From Lactiplantibacillus plajomi (GTDB taxonomy: Bacteria; Bacillota; Bacilli; Lactobacillales; Lactobacillaceae), in the NCBI RefSeq assembly GCF_005405405.1, contig NZ_BJDZ01000002.1, positions 62,001 to 126,000 of the forward strand: a stretch of 64,000 nucleotides of DNA. The letters are read 5' to 3'. Below are positions 43,374 through 58,148 of this stretch, in pieces; position 1 is the first letter of the stretch; the number at the start of each line of letters is the position of its first letter. Both the position numbers and the translations under genes were made by a program. The notes under the pieces are model-generated. The model was given only the letters and a program-made list of their open reading frames with translations. It did no database searches and was not told the origin of the DNA.

Positions 43374-44375
43374 CTACTTTTTCTTCTTCGTCGACTTTTG
43401 CATGTGTTCCAGTAAGATCCCGGCACCCTGGGCAACGTTGTTCAACGGGTGTTCCGCAACGACTACCGGCACCTTCAAGTTCTCACTGATCAATTGGTCT
43501 AAGCCACTTAACAGTGCACCCCCACCGGTCAGCGTAATCCCGCGATCAATAATGTCGGCGGCGATTTCCGGCGGCAAGGTTTCCATCACGTGGTGCGCGG
43601 TGCTGACAATTTGCATCAACGTTTCGTGGATAGCTTCCTCGACCTGGTTCGAGTCGATTTCAATCGACCGCGGCATCCCGGTCACGGTATCGCGTCCGCG
43701 AACTTGCATGGTCTTATCGGCTTCGCCGTCCTGTTTGAAGACTTGCGCGATTTCGATCTTAACCCGTTCGGCACTGCGTTCACCGATCAACAGGTGGTGG
43801 TTATCCTTCACGTAGTTGGCGATGTCCTGGTTCATGCGGTCACCGGCCATTCGTAGTGAGCTGCTGGCAACGATGTCCCCTAATGATAGGACGGCAATGT
43901 CACTCGTCCCACCACCAATGTCGATGACCATGTTACCGCGCGGTTGGAAGATATCCATCCCGGCACCCACGGCTGCGACTTTCGGTTCCACTTCCAAGTA
44001 AACCTGCTTACCACCAGATTTTTCCGCGGCCTGTAAAATGGCCTTACGTTCAATCTCGGTCGTATTCGTTGGGGTACAGATCATGATACTTGGCCGCGAC
44101 ATGACACCGCGAACGTTTAATTTTTTAATAAAGTAGGATAGCATTTCTTCCGTGACGTCAAAGTCCGAAATCACACCGTCTTTCAATGGCCGGATTGCCC
44201 GAATGTTACTAGGCGTTTTCCCAACCATTTGGTAGGCTTCCGACCCGACCGCCAAAACTTGATTCGTGTTGGTATCGATGGCAACGACTGACGGTTCGTT
44301 CAGCACAATGCCCTTCCCCGATACGTAAATCAAAACATTGGCAGTACCCAAGTCAATACCAATATCTAAAGCCAT
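43374..44375 (-). CDS. mbl: MreB-like actin homologue Mbl
   Basis: 333-residue second bacterial actin: [50 protein letters not shown]. It shares the fold with mreB at 7078-8082 but differs throughout. The location beside yidD and rodA and the basic C-terminal tail (QKSTKKKK) fit Mbl. GAGGAG precedes ATG 44375. Confidence 0.93.
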   Translation of the reverse strand: MALDIGIDLGTANVLIYVSGKGIVLNEPSVVAIDTNTNQVLAVGSEAYQMVGKTPSNIRAIRPLKDGVISDFDVTEEMLSYFIKKLNVRGVMSRPSIMICTPTNTTEIERKAILQAAEKSGGKQVYLEVEPKVAAVGAGMDIFQPRGNMVIDIGGGTSDIAVLSLGDIVASSSLRMAGDRMNQDIANYVKDNHHLLIGERSAERVKIEIAQVFKQDGEADKTMQVRGRDTVTGMPRSIEIDSNQVEEAIHETLMQIVSTAHHVMETLPPEIAADIIDRGITLTGGGALLSGLDQLISENLKVPVVVAEHPLNNVAQGAGILLEHMQKSTKKKK

Positions 44376-44451
44376 GTTTTTGCTCCTCTCAAACTTCCAA
44401 TATACAACTTGTCATTATACCATACTCAATTGTTGATGAGAAACGTTGTGG

Positions 44452-45006
44452 CTAATCGTCCCGGCGTTGCGACCACTGATCGACGGTCAACGAGTAGATT
44501 GCTTCGTCACGGTAACGACCGTTGATCAGGATGTTTTCCGGCAACGTGGCGTCTAAGTGGTACTGCCGCCGTTCGGCCACTGCTCGGCTCGCCCGGTTAT
44601 CGACGTCGGCCGCCAGTTGAACCTTATGCAAGTCCAATTCCGTAAAGGCAATCTCTTCTAACCGTTCTAAGGCCTTGGTCATAACGCCGCGACCGGTGTA
44701 GGCTTGGCCCAACCAATATCCGATCTCACCGCGGTGGTTGACCTGACTAATCCCGTGAATGTCGATCATGCCGGCAACTTCACCATCCACGATAATGGTG
44801 GCCAAGAAAACGTCACCGTGTGCCTGCTTGGTCAGCATGCTCTCAATGAACTGCCGTTCGCCTTCGACACTGGTCATCGAATCTAACCAGGCCATCCACG
44901 GCCGTAAGTGCTCACGGTTGCGATCGACTAAGTCGAATAACGGTTCAGCGTCGGCCACCTCGGTCGGTTTTAAAGAAATGTGTTTATCGATAATATTAAT
45001 GAACAT
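44452..45006 (-). CDS. GNAT acetyltransferase, RimJ/RimL-like
   Basis: 184-residue acetyl-CoA-dependent N-acetyltransferase. DKHISLKPTEVADAEPLFDLVDRN, the CoA pyrophosphate loop GQAYTGRGVMTKAL and NRASRAVAERRQYHLDATLPE are typical of the ribosomal-protein acetyltransferase subgroup. ATG 45006 follows GGAGG; the longer frame has no site. The substrate cannot be told. Confidence 0.87.
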   Translation of the reverse strand: MFINIIDKHISLKPTEVADAEPLFDLVDRNREHLRPWMAWLDSMTSVEGERQFIESMLTKQAHGDVFLATIIVDGEVAGMIDIHGISQVNHRGEIGYWLGQAYTGRGVMTKALERLEEIAFTELDLHKVQLAADVDNRASRAVAERRQYHLDATLPENILINGRYRDEAIYSLTVDQWSQRRDD

Positions 45007-45105
45007 GGGAGCCTCCAAAATAGTCTTAATTCGTCGTTTAATTGTAGCTAACAATTAATTTGCATTCAGTGGTGCTAGTTTCATTGGCCTACCCATTCCG
45101 GTGAC

Positions 45106-45153
45106 CAAAAAACCTTCAAAATTGAGTTTATCGCATTTTGAAGGTTTTGTAAG
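45106..45153 (-). terminator. terminator of murA
   Basis: CAAAACCTTCAAAAT / ATTTTGAAGGTTTTTT hairpin on the minus strand. Confidence 0.88.
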
Positions 45154-45169
45154 CAACTTATTAACTTTT

Positions 45170-46486
45170 TTATTCCACCGCTTCGTTTGTGTAAGTACCG
45201 TGCGTCGGCAAAACCGTTTCGTCCGGCGCCTTGACCCGCTTAATGTGGGCACCCAACTTCGCCAGTTTACGGTGGAAGTTGAAGTAACCACGGTCTAAGT
45301 ATTTCAAGTTAGTGACTTCGGTGTACCCGCGGGCAACTAACCCGGCAATCACGAGTGCGGCCGCAGCCCGTAAATCGGTTGCCGCAACTTGGGCGCCACA
45401 GAAATCAGTTGGTCCGTACATGATGACCGAACGACCGTCGATCTTAAAGTCGGCGTTCATCCGCCGTAACTCTTCGAGGTGCATGAAGCGGTTCTCGAAG
45501 ACCGTTTCGGTCAGCAAACTGGTCCCCTGCGCACACAGTTGTAAAATCGTCATTTGTGGTTGCATATCGGTTGGAAACCCGGGATGCGGTAACGTCTTAA
45601 CTGAAGTCGGCTTTAATTGATCCGGGCCAATCACCCGAATCCCGGCGTCTTCTTCGATCACTTGTACGCCCATTTCCCGCATTTTGGAAATCAACGGTTT
45701 ATTATGTTCCGCAATGGCGTCTTCAATCAACACGTTACCACGGGTGACCGCCGCCGCAACCATAAAGGTCCCCGCTTCGATACGGTCCTGCACAACACTA
45801 TGGTCGCAGCCGTGCATACTCGGCACCCCTTCGATGCGGAGCGTTTCGGTCCCGGCCCCAGTGATGCGGGCCCCCATCTGGTTCAAAATGTTGGCGAGGT
45901 CCACGATTTCGGGTTCGCGGGCCACGTTTTCCATAACCGTTTCCCCTTCCGCCAGGGTCGCCGCCATCATAATGTTCTGGGTCGCCCCGACACTCGGAAA
46001 GTCTAAGTAAATCTGCGCACCGTGTAACTTACTGGCACTCGCTTCAACGTAGCCGTCGTGGCGTTCAATCGTCGCACCCAAAGCACTCAGGCCCTTTAAG
46101 TGCAAGTCGATTGGCCGCGTCCCGATGGCGCAACCGCCGGGCATAGCCACCTTGGCATGACCTAAGCGCGCCAACAGCGGTCCCATCACAACGATTGACG
46201 CCCGCATCTTGGAAACGTACTGGAACGGTGCTTCGTACGACAACTGGTCACTCGCATCAATTGTGATTTGCTTATTAATTTCGTCAAAATCTACTTTACA
46301 ATTTAAAAACCGTAAGACATTATTCATTGTGAACACGTCCGATAAAATCGGTACGTTGGTTAAGCGGGTTTGCCCGCTGCTTGCTAAGAGACCGGCAGCT
46401 AAGATCGGTAAGACCGCGTTTTTGGCACCTTCAATGTGCACGTTACCCGTCAAACGTTGACCGCCATGAACAATAATTTCCTCCAT
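45170..46486 (-). CDS. murA: UDP-GlcNAc 1-carboxyvinyltransferase MurA
   Basis: First committed enzyme of peptidoglycan synthesis (enolpyruvyl transfer to UDP-GlcNAc), 438 residues. [18 protein letters not shown], the catalytic-loop cysteine (Cys119) in [16 protein letters not shown] (fosfomycin-sensitive form), and [15 protein letters not shown] 46486 has GGAGGG. It lies downstream of the atp operon, as in many lactobacilli, with its own promoter. Confidence 0.95.
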   Translation of the reverse strand: MEEIIVHGGQRLTGNVHIEGAKNAVLPILAAGLLASSGQTRLTNVPILSDVFTMNNVLRFLNCKVDFDEINKQITIDASDQLSYEAPFQYVSKMRASIVVMGPLLARLGHAKVAMPGGCAIGTRPIDLHLKGLSALGATIERHDGYVEASASKLHGAQIYLDFPSVGATQNIMMAATLAEGETVMENVAREPEIVDLANILNQMGARITGAGTETLRIEGVPSMHGCDHSVVQDRIEAGTFMVAAAVTRGNVLIEDAIAEHNKPLISKMREMGVQVIEEDAGIRVIGPDQLKPTSVKTLPHPGFPTDMQPQMTILQLCAQGTSLLTETVFENRFMHLEELRRMNADFKIDGRSVIMYGPTDFCGAQVAATDLRAAAALVIAGLVARGYTEVTNLKYLDRGYFNFHRKLAKLGAHIKRVKAPDETVLPTHGTYTNEAVE

Positions 46487-46831
46487 GGATAACCCTCCAT
46501 CATCGCGCGATAATTTCATAATCAGTAACAAATTGATTTGGGTACCGTAATCGGACCCAAATCATTCAAAGCCAACCATTCACCCGCTAATACCTTAATA
46601 ATCAACGGTTCTAAACGTTGGGTTCTTAATCATCATAACATAGAACCAGAATGAATAAATATTACATTTTACAATTTCGTTACATTTTCATCACAATTGT
46701 TGTTTGCTTATGCTTGGTTAACTAATTAGGCCGCTAAACGGAAAGTGAGCCATCAGACTTACCGGATGCGAGGGCAACGGCTTGCATATTTTAGCACTGA
46801 TTTGTGAAAGAATTTACAATATGTTAGACCA
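46487..46831. other. intergenic region between atpC and murA
   Basis: About 345 bp without a gene. An extended -10 TGT-TATGAT on the minus strand (TATGAT at 46632-46637) is the best murA promoter candidate. The rest shows nothing I can name. Confidence 0.5.
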
Positions 46832-46868
46832 CAAAAAAACATCAGTTTCTAAGAAACTGATGTTTTGC
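46832..46868 (-). terminator. terminator of the atp operon
   Basis: ACATCAGTTTCTT / AAGAAACTGATGT (perfect apart from the loop) followed by T7 on the minus strand. Confidence 0.92.
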
Positions 46869-46883
46869 TTGCTAGGATTTACG

Positions 46884-47312
46884 TTAACGATGGGCAACGT
46901 GCAGTCGGTTCACCGCCCGCCGCAATGCGACTTGGGCCCGCGCTAGCTCAGCATCATCGTGCTTTTGTTGCGCTTCTTGAATCCGACTTTCCGCCCGCTT
47001 CCGCGCGTTTTCAGCCCGGGCAACGTCGATATCATTTTGACGTTCAGCACTATCGGCAACGATGGTTGCGACGTTATCACTGAATTCTACGAAACCGCCG
47101 TTAACGGCAATTTCATCGTCTTCCTGATCGGTTTCGAGTTGCTTGATCCGAACTTCATCGATCGCGAGTGACGCAATCACGGGAATGTGGTTAGGTAAAA
47201 TCCCCAGTTCACCATTGATCGTGCGAACGACCAACATCGGTGTTTTATTTTCGTAGACCTGACCGTCGGGAGTTACGATGCTAACGGTGATTGATTTTGC
47301 ATTGTCAGCCAT
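46884..47312 (-). CDS. atpC: F-ATPase epsilon subunit
   Basis: 142-residue central-stalk subunit: N-terminal beta-sandwich (VSIVTPDGQVYENKTPMLVVRTINGELGILPNHIPVIA, FVEFSDNVATIVAD) and C-terminal helical hairpin (ARAENARKRAESRIQEAQ). Last gene of atpBEFHAGDC, 11 bp after atpD. Confidence 0.96.
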   Translation of the reverse strand: MADNAKSITVSIVTPDGQVYENKTPMLVVRTINGELGILPNHIPVIASLAIDEVRIKQLETDQEDDEIAVNGGFVEFSDNVATIVADSAERQNDIDVARAENARKRAESRIQEAQQKHDDAELARAQVALRRAVNRLHVAHR

Positions 47313-47323
47313 GTAAATCCCTC

Positions 47324-48733
<1,410 letters not shown>

Positions 48734-48746
48734 TTAATTCCTCCCA

Positions 48747-49691
48747 CTATTCTTGTGCAACCAAGCCACCAGTAATTTCCGTAATTTCGGTCGTAATAGC
48801 AGCTTGACGCGCACGGTTATATTTCAGATTTAAACTATCGATTAAATCGCCAGCGTTATCTGATGCAGACTTCATCGCCGTAGACGACGAAGCGTGTTCA
48901 GCAGTTTTGGCATCCAAGATGGCACCATAAACGAGGCTTTCGGCGTATTGCGGTAGAACCGCGGATAAAATGGCGTCTTCCGACGGTTCCATTTCGTATT
49001 CGGGACCAACGTCCACCCGCGTATCCTTCGCTTTACGGTTATCCTTTTCACTTTGTGCAAAAGTTTCTTCGGAAATCGGCAACATCTTAATTGCCCGGAA
49101 TCCGGAAGAAAGCCGGTTGATAAAGTGATTATAGAAAACGTAAAGTTCGTCAAAAACTTCGTTATGGTACATCGAGGTAACTGTCTTCACAATTTCACGA
49201 ACCTCTTTAAAAGTCGGCACGTCGGAAACGCCACGGTATTCGTAAGCGACGTTCATGCCGTTCTTCTTATAAAAGTCCGCACCGGTTCCGCCAACGGCAA
49301 GAACCACGGCGTTATCGGTGTTCAACCCGTGTTCGCTCATAAAGTCGTTCGTCTGACGTAAGACGTTACTATTATAGCTTCCCACGAGGCCCCGGTCAGA
49401 GGTGATCACCAATAAACCGCTCTTCTTGACGGGCCGTTGGGCCAACAATTCACTCACGGAAATCGTGTTGGAATTGCTGTTGGTCACTCCGGCACCGGAA
49501 GTCATCAGATGAGCCTTGGCAAGATGGGACACAATGCTTTCAACTTTCGACGCGTACACTTGATACGTCCCGGTATGCTTTTGAATCTGGTTCAACTTAG
49601 CCGTTGAAACCATTTGCATTGCGGACGTAATCTGGTGGGTCTTCTTCGTTGAGTCAATGCGTCGCTTCACATCCATTAATGATTCTGCCAT
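48747..49691 (-). CDS. atpG: F-ATPase gamma subunit
   Basis: 314-residue rotor shaft: N-terminal [39 protein letters not shown] in the middle, and C-terminal [32 protein letters not shown]. An insertion rich in charged residues ([20 protein letters not shown]) is common in lactobacilli. Confidence 0.97.
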   Translation of the reverse strand: MAESLMDVKRRIDSTKKTHQITSAMQMVSTAKLNQIQKHTGTYQVYASKVESIVSHLAKAHLMTSGAGVTNSNSNTISVSELLAQRPVKKSGLLVITSDRGLVGSYNSNVLRQTNDFMSEHGLNTDNAVVLAVGGTGADFYKKNGMNVAYEYRGVSDVPTFKEVREIVKTVTSMYHNEVFDELYVFYNHFINRLSSGFRAIKMLPISEETFAQSEKDNRKAKDTRVDVGPEYEMEPSEDAILSAVLPQYAESLVYGAILDAKTAEHASSSTAMKSASDNAGDLIDSLNLKYNRARQAAITTEITEITGGLVAQE

Positions 49692-49721
49692 GCACTACTC
49701 ACCATCCTTTTCAGCCATTAA

Positions 49722-51799
<2,078 letters not shown>

Positions 51800-51813
<14 letters not shown>

Positions 51814-52315
51814 TTCCCAACCCTTCAATGTACGAATTAATTAATGCCTGTTGACCTTCCGGATCCAACTGCTTCTTAATGATCTTCGTCGCAATTTGAA
51901 TCGAAATGTCCGCAACGTCGGATTGGACGTTCTTTAAGGCATCTTGACGCTCCTGTTCAATATCCTTACGTGCGTTTTGCTTATATTGCGTTGCTTCGGT
52001 TTGGGCCTTCGCAACAATGGTTGTGCGTTGCTTTTCCCCGCTTTGCTTAGCGTCAGCAACAATGTCACTGGCTTCAGCGCGCGAGTGCGATAAGGCTTCC
52101 TGACGTTTTTCAGCGAGTTCGGCCGCTTCTTGCCGCGACTTCTGCGCCGAATCAATGTCATTAGCAATCTTATCCGCCCGTTCCGCCATCATTTTGGAAA
52201 CGGGATTCCACGCAACCTTTGCGATGACCGCCATCAAAACAATAAAACTAATGGCAACGAACAGCATATCACCAAGGTATAGACCGGATGCACCGATAAT
52301 TAAATGCGAGAGCAT
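51800..52315 (-). CDS. atpF: F-ATPase b subunit
   Basis: 171-residue peripheral stalk: one N-terminal membrane helix (LYLGDMLFVAISFIVLMAVI) followed by a long charged helix (ADKIANDIDSAQKSRQEAAEL and further) that dimerises. AGGAGG-type site before ATG. Confidence 0.96.
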
Positions 52316-52365
52316 CTAATGACACCTCCTTCTTTCATTTTTTAAAATGAACGTATTGTCCGTGA

Positions 52366-53335
<970 letters not shown>

Positions 53336-53375
53336 TGAATATCACCTCTTTCCTTTAATTTCAGGTGCCACGATA

Positions 53376-53404
53376 ACCTTACCTTGTAACCCGTACAACG
53401 TCAA
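53376..53404 (-). promoter_or_regulatory. promoter of the atp operon
   Basis: -35 TTGACG 53399-53404, 17-bp spacer, -10 TAAGGT 53376-53381, 41 bp before atpB. Confidence 0.65.
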
Positions 53405-53517
53405 TTTTATCGCAACCCGAAATGGTAGACTAGGGTCGCCCCTAATCGAAATACAATGGTAATAATACCACCACTGTTTAAAAATTTCAAAATAATTTCA
53501 ACATTTGTTCATGAGCC

Positions 53518-53568
53518 AAAAATCCCCAAATGTCGGGCGTTTTCACCGTTTTGACATTTAGGGATTTT
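53518..53568 (-). terminator. terminator of the uracil permease gene
   Basis: AAAATCCCTAAATGTC / GACATTTGGGGATTTTT with a loop of about 18 nt, minus strand. Confidence 0.8.
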
Positions 53569-53613
53569 CATAAAAATGTGCTCATTTTCACCCGTTGTCA
53601 ACGATGAAAGCGA

Positions 53614-54894
53614 TTACTCTTCATTAACGGCCTTATCGGGTAAGATTAGGTTCATAATAATTCCTAACACCGTGGCAACCGCCAAGCCGCTGAACTGAAA
53701 GCTGCCCAATTGGAGGTAGGCGTTCCCGATACCAATAACTAGGACGGCCGACGCAATCATTAAGTTACGCTTGCGGTTAAAGTCGATCTGATTGTCGATC
53801 AAAATCCGCATCCCGCTGGAAGCAATCACCCCAAATAACAGGAAACTGACGCCACCGATCACCGGTGACGGGATACTTTCGATTAGTGCGGATAACTTAC
53901 CCACGAAGCTGAAGACGATGGCAAAGAAGGCCGCTCCGGCTAAGACAAAAATGCTGTGAACCCGCGTGATGGCTAAAACCCCAATATTTTCACCGTAAGA
54001 CGTGACGGGCGGGCCACCGACGAAGCCGGCAATGATTGACGCGGTCCCGTCCCCCGCTAACGTATGGTTCAAGCCTGGGTCCTTAAAAAAGTTGCGCTTC
54101 GTTAGTTTATTTAACACCATGATGTGGCCCATGTGTTCCGACATGGTGACAAAGGCAATCGGTGCCATACTTAAGATCGCACCCCAGTAAATTCCCGGTC
54201 GGTACGACAGGAACGGCACTTGAAACTTCGGTAAGGAGAACCATGGCGCGTCCATCACCGGTTTGAAATCAACGATGCCAGCGATGACGGCAATCACGTA
54301 GCCGCAAACGATTCCGATTAAGATTGGTACCAGGCTCATAAAACCTTTTAAGTACATATTGAACACGACCGTTAAAATCATCGTCAGCATGGCGACCACG
54401 AAATAGCGTAAGTCGTAGGCGCTACCGTTCATGGTGGCGTCCTTGGCCGCCGTTCCCGCTAAGGATAAACCGATGACCATGACGATCGGCCCGACCACGA
54501 TGGGGGGTAACGCCTTGTCGATCCAACCGGATCCAATTGCACTAACCAGTAAACTGACCAACAGGTACACGCAGCCAACGGCAACCGTCCCCTGGGCAAT
54601 TGCCGGGTAGCCCGCCGTCTTCATCAGTGACTGCATCACGACAATAAACGAAAAGCTAGAGCCCATGTACGCCGGAATCTTGCCGCGGGTGATCAAAATA
54701 TACATCAAGGTTCCGACCCCGGAACTAAATAACGCGATCCCCGGGTTCAAACCAACCAGAATCGGCACTAAAACGGTCGAACCGAACATCGAAAATAAAT
54801 GCTGAATTGACAACCCCAACCAGCTACCGAACTTAGGCCGGTCGTGAATGTCTAAAACGACTTCATCGTTATGAAACGCCACTTGTTTTTTCAT
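53614..54894 (-). CDS. pyrP: uracil permease (NCS2 family)
   Basis: 426-residue proton-coupled nucleobase transporter, about 12-14 helices. GLSIQHLFSMFGSTVLVPIL, YMGSSFSFIVVMQSL, MSEHMGHIMVLNKL, FVGGPPVTSYGENIGVLAIT and PSPVIGGVSFLLFGVIASSG are UraA/PyrP motifs. ATG 54894 is used because the longer frame enters the attenuator. It is controlled by the PyrR attenuator upstream and lies next to upp, giving a uracil salvage pair in two units. Confidence 0.94.
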   Translation of the reverse strand: MKKQVAFHNDEVVLDIHDRPKFGSWLGLSIQHLFSMFGSTVLVPILVGLNPGIALFSSGVGTLMYILITRGKIPAYMGSSFSFIVVMQSLMKTAGYPAIAQGTVAVGCVYLLVSLLVSAIGSGWIDKALPPIVVGPIVMVIGLSLAGTAAKDATMNGSAYDLRYFVVAMLTMILTVVFNMYLKGFMSLVPILIGIVCGYVIAVIAGIVDFKPVMDAPWFSLPKFQVPFLSYRPGIYWGAILSMAPIAFVTMSEHMGHIMVLNKLTKRNFFKDPGLNHTLAGDGTASIIAGFVGGPPVTSYGENIGVLAITRVHSIFVLAGAAFFAIVFSFVGKLSALIESIPSPVIGGVSFLLFGVIASSGMRILIDNQIDFNRKRNLMIASAVLVIGIGNAYLQLGSFQFSGLAVATVLGIIMNLILPDKAVNEE

Positions 54895-54917
54895 ATGGCA
54901 CCCCTTTTTTGAAGTAT

Positions 54918-55045
54918 GATGGCAAAAAAACGGACAGCCCACCACTCAAAGTGGCCGGGCTGTCCGAAAATACCGTCCCCGCTTACCAGCGGGACGTCCG
55001 TTCATCCTTTTCAGCCTCTCTGAGCTAAATTAAAGGAACTGTTCA
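54918..55045 (-). promoter_or_regulatory. PyrR-dependent attenuator upstream of pyrP
   Basis: Minus strand: PyrR binding loop CAGAGAGGCTGAAAAGGAT (55007-55025 region), then an antiterminator/intermediate hairpin GTCCCGCT / AGCGGGGAC, then the terminator GGACAGCCCGGCCACT / AGTGGTGGGCTGTCC with T7 (54924-54966). UMP-bound PyrR is expected to stop transcription here. Confidence 0.88.
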
Positions 55046-55054
55046 ATTGCAATT

Positions 55055-55083
55055 AGTTTACTCGTGAACGGTAAGCTTGTCAA
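55055..55083 (-). promoter_or_regulatory. promoter of the PyrR-attenuated pyrP transcript
   Basis: -35 TTGACA 55078-55083, 17-bp spacer, -10 TAAACT 55055-55060. Confidence 0.8.
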
Positions 55084-55226
55084 CTTAACGTTCATATTAA
55101 TTAACATGAAAAGTACTGGTTATCCTTTCACATTGTACGAAACCGGTAGTTGGTGGTTACGATAGTCGCGCTCAGGAATTTTTCTACTATATAATAGGAA
55201 ACAATTTATATAATATCGGTCACAAA

Positions 55227-55272
55227 AGGACGGTGCCGACCCTCCTACCGGAAAGTCGGGCACCGTCCTTAA
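55227..55272 (-). terminator. terminator of upp
   Basis: AAGGACGGTGCCCGACTTTC / GGGTCGGCACCGTCCTTTT hairpin on the minus strand. Confidence 0.9.
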
Positions 55273-55284
55273 ATTAAGGCAACG

Positions 55285-55914
55285 TTACTTCGTACCAAAT
55301 AAGCGGTCGCCGGCATCGCCCAAACCTGGGACGATGTAGCCATCTTCGTTCAGATGGTCATCAAGCGCAGCCGTATAAATATCAATATCTGGGTGAGCTT
55401 CTTGGAGGGCCTTAACCCCTTCAGGAGCCGCAACTAAGCACATAAACTTAATGTTACTTGCTCCCCGCTTCTTCAACATATCCATCGCCATGATGGCCGA
55501 ACCACCGGTGGCTAACATTGGATCGACCACAAATAGTTGGCGCTGTGAAATATCACTTGGTAATTTAACGAAATATTCCACGGGTTTCAGCGTCTTTTCG
55601 TCACGGTACATCCCAACGTGCCCAACTTTTGCAGCCGGAATCATGTTCAGAAAACCGTCGACCATTCCGAGACCAGCCCGTAAAATTGGCACGATGGCCA
55701 CCTTTTTACCAGCCAGCGTCTTTTGAGTGGACTTGCAAATTGGCGTTTCAATTTCAATGTCCTTTAACGGCATGTCCCGTGAGACTTCGTAGGCCATTAA
55801 AGTTGAAATTTCGTTGACCATTTCACGGAAGACCTTCGTCCCGCATTCTTTTTCCCGAATAATCGTTAACTTATGTTGAATGAGCGGATGATTCAAAACC
55901 TCAAACTTACCCAT
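55285..55914 (-). CDS. upp: uracil phosphoribosyltransferase
   Basis: 209-residue salvage enzyme, uracil + PRPP to [19 protein letters not shown] start, [21 protein letters not shown] and the PRPP loop [21 protein letters not shown] 55914 is four codons inside the longest frame. It normally follows glyA; here glyA is disrupted. Confidence 0.97.
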   Translation of the reverse strand: MGKFEVLNHPLIQHKLTIIREKECGTKVFREMVNEISTLMAYEVSRDMPLKDIEIETPICKSTQKTLAGKKVAIVPILRAGLGMVDGFLNMIPAAKVGHVGMYRDEKTLKPVEYFVKLPSDISQRQLFVVDPMLATGGSAIMAMDMLKKRGASNIKFMCLVAAPEGVKALQEAHPDIDIYTAALDDHLNEDGYIVPGLGDAGDRLFGTK

Positions 55915-56370
55915 GTTGCTACGCACACTCCTTAGTGATTTCTTTCTATTGTAGCTAATTTAGCAAGAAAAAACCAGACTTTGATATAAATTCCTTAATC
56001 AACGTCAATCGGGTGCTTAGCCGTTAAGGCCATTGCTTGTTGCTTAACGGCGTCTAAGTTCGCTTGGTCTTCCGGTGCACGCAAGACTTGTAAGATTAAT
56101 TCTGCCACTTTAGCCGCGTCGGCTTCATCAAAGCCACGGGTCGTAATGGCCGGCGTCCCGAGCCGAATGCCGGACGTCTTGAAGGCGCCGAGGGTTTCGT
56201 TCGGAATGGCTTCCTTATTGACGGTAATGTAGACCGTGTCCAATAAGTCTTGGACTTGCCGGCCGTTTAAGCCGGACTTAGTAATGTCTAAGGTCATCAA
56301 GTGGTTATCGGTCCCACCGGAAATCACCCGCACTAAGTCAGAATCATTGAAGACCTTGGCCATCGCCTTA

Positions 56371-57224
56371 GAACCTGTCTAATATCTAAAAAATCTGATA
56401 TAGTTTTATTAAAAAGTGAGTTTTAGCCATGAAAAACTATCCAAGCAATATTACCCGCAAACAATTTGAACAGATTCGACCAGAGCTAGAAAGTTTTCGA
56501 AAACAAACTAGGCCCCGAAAATATGACCTCTACGAGGTCTTCTGTGCGATTATCTATGTCCTAAAAACAGGTTGTCAATGGCGACAAGTTCCAAGTGATT
56601 TTCCTGAATGGCATTCCGTCTATAATTACTACAAGCTTTGGTCTGCATCGCCTTTTGTCACAGAGGCATCGCTACTTGATAACTGTTTAAAAAAATTATC
56701 GCTCAACAGCGTAATTTACAATCACGCTCAGCCAAAACGACATTTATTATAATCGATGCCCAAAGCGTAAAAAATGCAGATACTGCTGAGCATAAAGGTT
56801 ATGATGCAGGTAAAAAAGTTTCCGGTATTAAGCGCCATTTAGCAGTTGATATCAATGGTTTACCACAAGCTATTCACATTACTACGGCTAATGTGTCTGA
56901 TCGTCAAGGAGCCATTGCTATGTTGACGTTATATCGTGAACATCTTAATCACGTCAAAACAGTACTAGTTGATGGTGGGTACACTGGGAACAACTTTTCC
57001 GCCGCTGTTCATTCCAATTTAAAAGCCACCGTACAGGTGGCTAAGCGTAATGAATTACATAAATTTGAAGTGCTTCCGCAACGCTGGTTAGTGGAACGTA
57101 CTTTTAGTTGGCTAGATAAATGTCGGCGCCTTTGGAAAAATTGCGAACGACATCTTAGTACTAGTCGCCAAATGGTTGTTTTAGCTTATTTGATTGTGAT
57201 GCTCAAAAGATATTAGACAGGTTC
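56371..57224 (+). mobile_element. IS5-family (IS427-like) insertion sequence
   Basis: 854 bp with 17-bp perfect terminal inverted repeats beginning GAACCTGTCTAATATCT, flanked by a TTA direct repeat (56368-56370 and 57225-57227). More AT-rich than its surroundings. It carries one transposase in two overlapping frames and is oriented opposite to glyA. Confidence 0.93.
56429..57216 (+). CDS. IS5-family DDE transposase, two frames (probable -1 frameshift)
   Basis: The first frame (56429-56752, 107 aa) has the DUF4096-like N-terminal domain ([37 protein letters not shown]). The second, -1 frame continues as [20 protein letters not shown], then [10 protein letters not shown] and [21 protein letters not shown] to 57216, giving the D, D and E of the catalytic triad. 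The A-AAA-C stretch near 56740 is a plausible slip site joining the frames. Intact in both halves, so the element may still be active. Confidence 0.88.
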
Positions 57225-58148
57225 TTAGCGTTCGCAATAATTTGCCGAGCGTAGTCTTTGAATTCAGGTTGCAAGTCTTCGCCTAAGGCAACCGCCTTGC
57301 CAGCAATCACGTGGTCTAACGGACCACCCTGGTTACCAGGAAAGACCGCGGAGTTGATCTTCTTGCCGTACTTTTCCTTCGCCAAGATCATCCCACCACG
57401 CGGGCCGCGCAGCGTTTTATGGGTGGTCGTTGTCACCACGTCGGCGTATGGTACCGGGTTCGGGTGCAACCCGGCGGCCACTAAGCCGGCGATGTGCGCC
57501 ATGTCGACCATCAGTAACGCACCAACTGCATCCGCAATTTCGCGGAACTTCGCAAAGTCAATGATGCGGCTGTAGGCGGACGCCCCGGCCACGATCAACT
57601 TCGGTTGAAATTCCTTGGCTTGTGCCAAAATTGCGTCGTAGTCCAATTCTTCAGTTTCGGGGTTCAACCCGTAATCGTTAAAGTTGTAAAGTTTACCGGA
57701 GAAGTTAACACTCGAGCCGTGTGTCAAATGCCCACCAGCGTCCAGTGACATCCCCATCACCTTGTCGCCGGGTTGGATCAATGCCATGTAAGCCGCGGCG
57801 TTGGCTTGGGAACCGGAATGGGGTTGAACGTTGGCGTATTCGGCACCGAATAACTTCTTGGCCCGTTCAATTGCCAGCGTCTCAACCTGATCGATGTATT
57901 CATTACCACCGTAAAAGCGGTGACCAGGATAACCTTCGGAGTATTTGTTGGTAAGGACGCTACCTTGTGCAGCCCGAACACCCTTAGAAACGATGTTTTC
58001 GGACGCAATCAACTCGATGTTGTGTTGCTGACGCGCCTGTTCCTTACTAATTGCAGCCCATACTTCTGGATCTTGTTCTTGGTAATTCATGAATAATTCT
58101 CCTCCATTTCGCAAGTAACAACTTTCGGGTTTTCCCGACTTGGCATTA

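Larger units (their letters stand above)
55995..58090 (-). pseudogene. glyA: serine hydroxymethyltransferase gene split by an insertion sequence
   Basis: SHMT makes glycine and 5,10-methylene-THF from serine and THF. The 5' part (58090 down to 57225) encodes residues to about 288, including [12 protein letters not shown], the PLP lysine region [18 protein letters not shown] and [16 protein letters not shown]. The 3' part (56370 to 55995) encodes [22 protein letters not shown] through [14 protein letters not shown] to the stop. Removing the 854-bp element and one 3-bp TTA copy leaves exactly 1239 nt (412 residues, no other lesion), so the insertion is recent. The truncated product lacks the C-terminal domain with the substrate-carboxylate Arg and should be inactive. 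Confidence 0.95.

Noticed and set aside
45617-46010. Two long plus-strand ORFs (108-129 codons) opposite murA
   Set aside because: They mirror the murA coding frame, have no ribosome site or promoter, and their composition is that of antisense shadow frames. The same applies to ORFs opposite ezrA (18640-19134), rodA (41763-42194) and mbl (43402-43815).
55995-56363. The 3' glyA fragment as an independent small gene
   Set aside because: It begins at an internal Met of SHMT with no ribosome site beside the IS end; it is the severed C-terminus.
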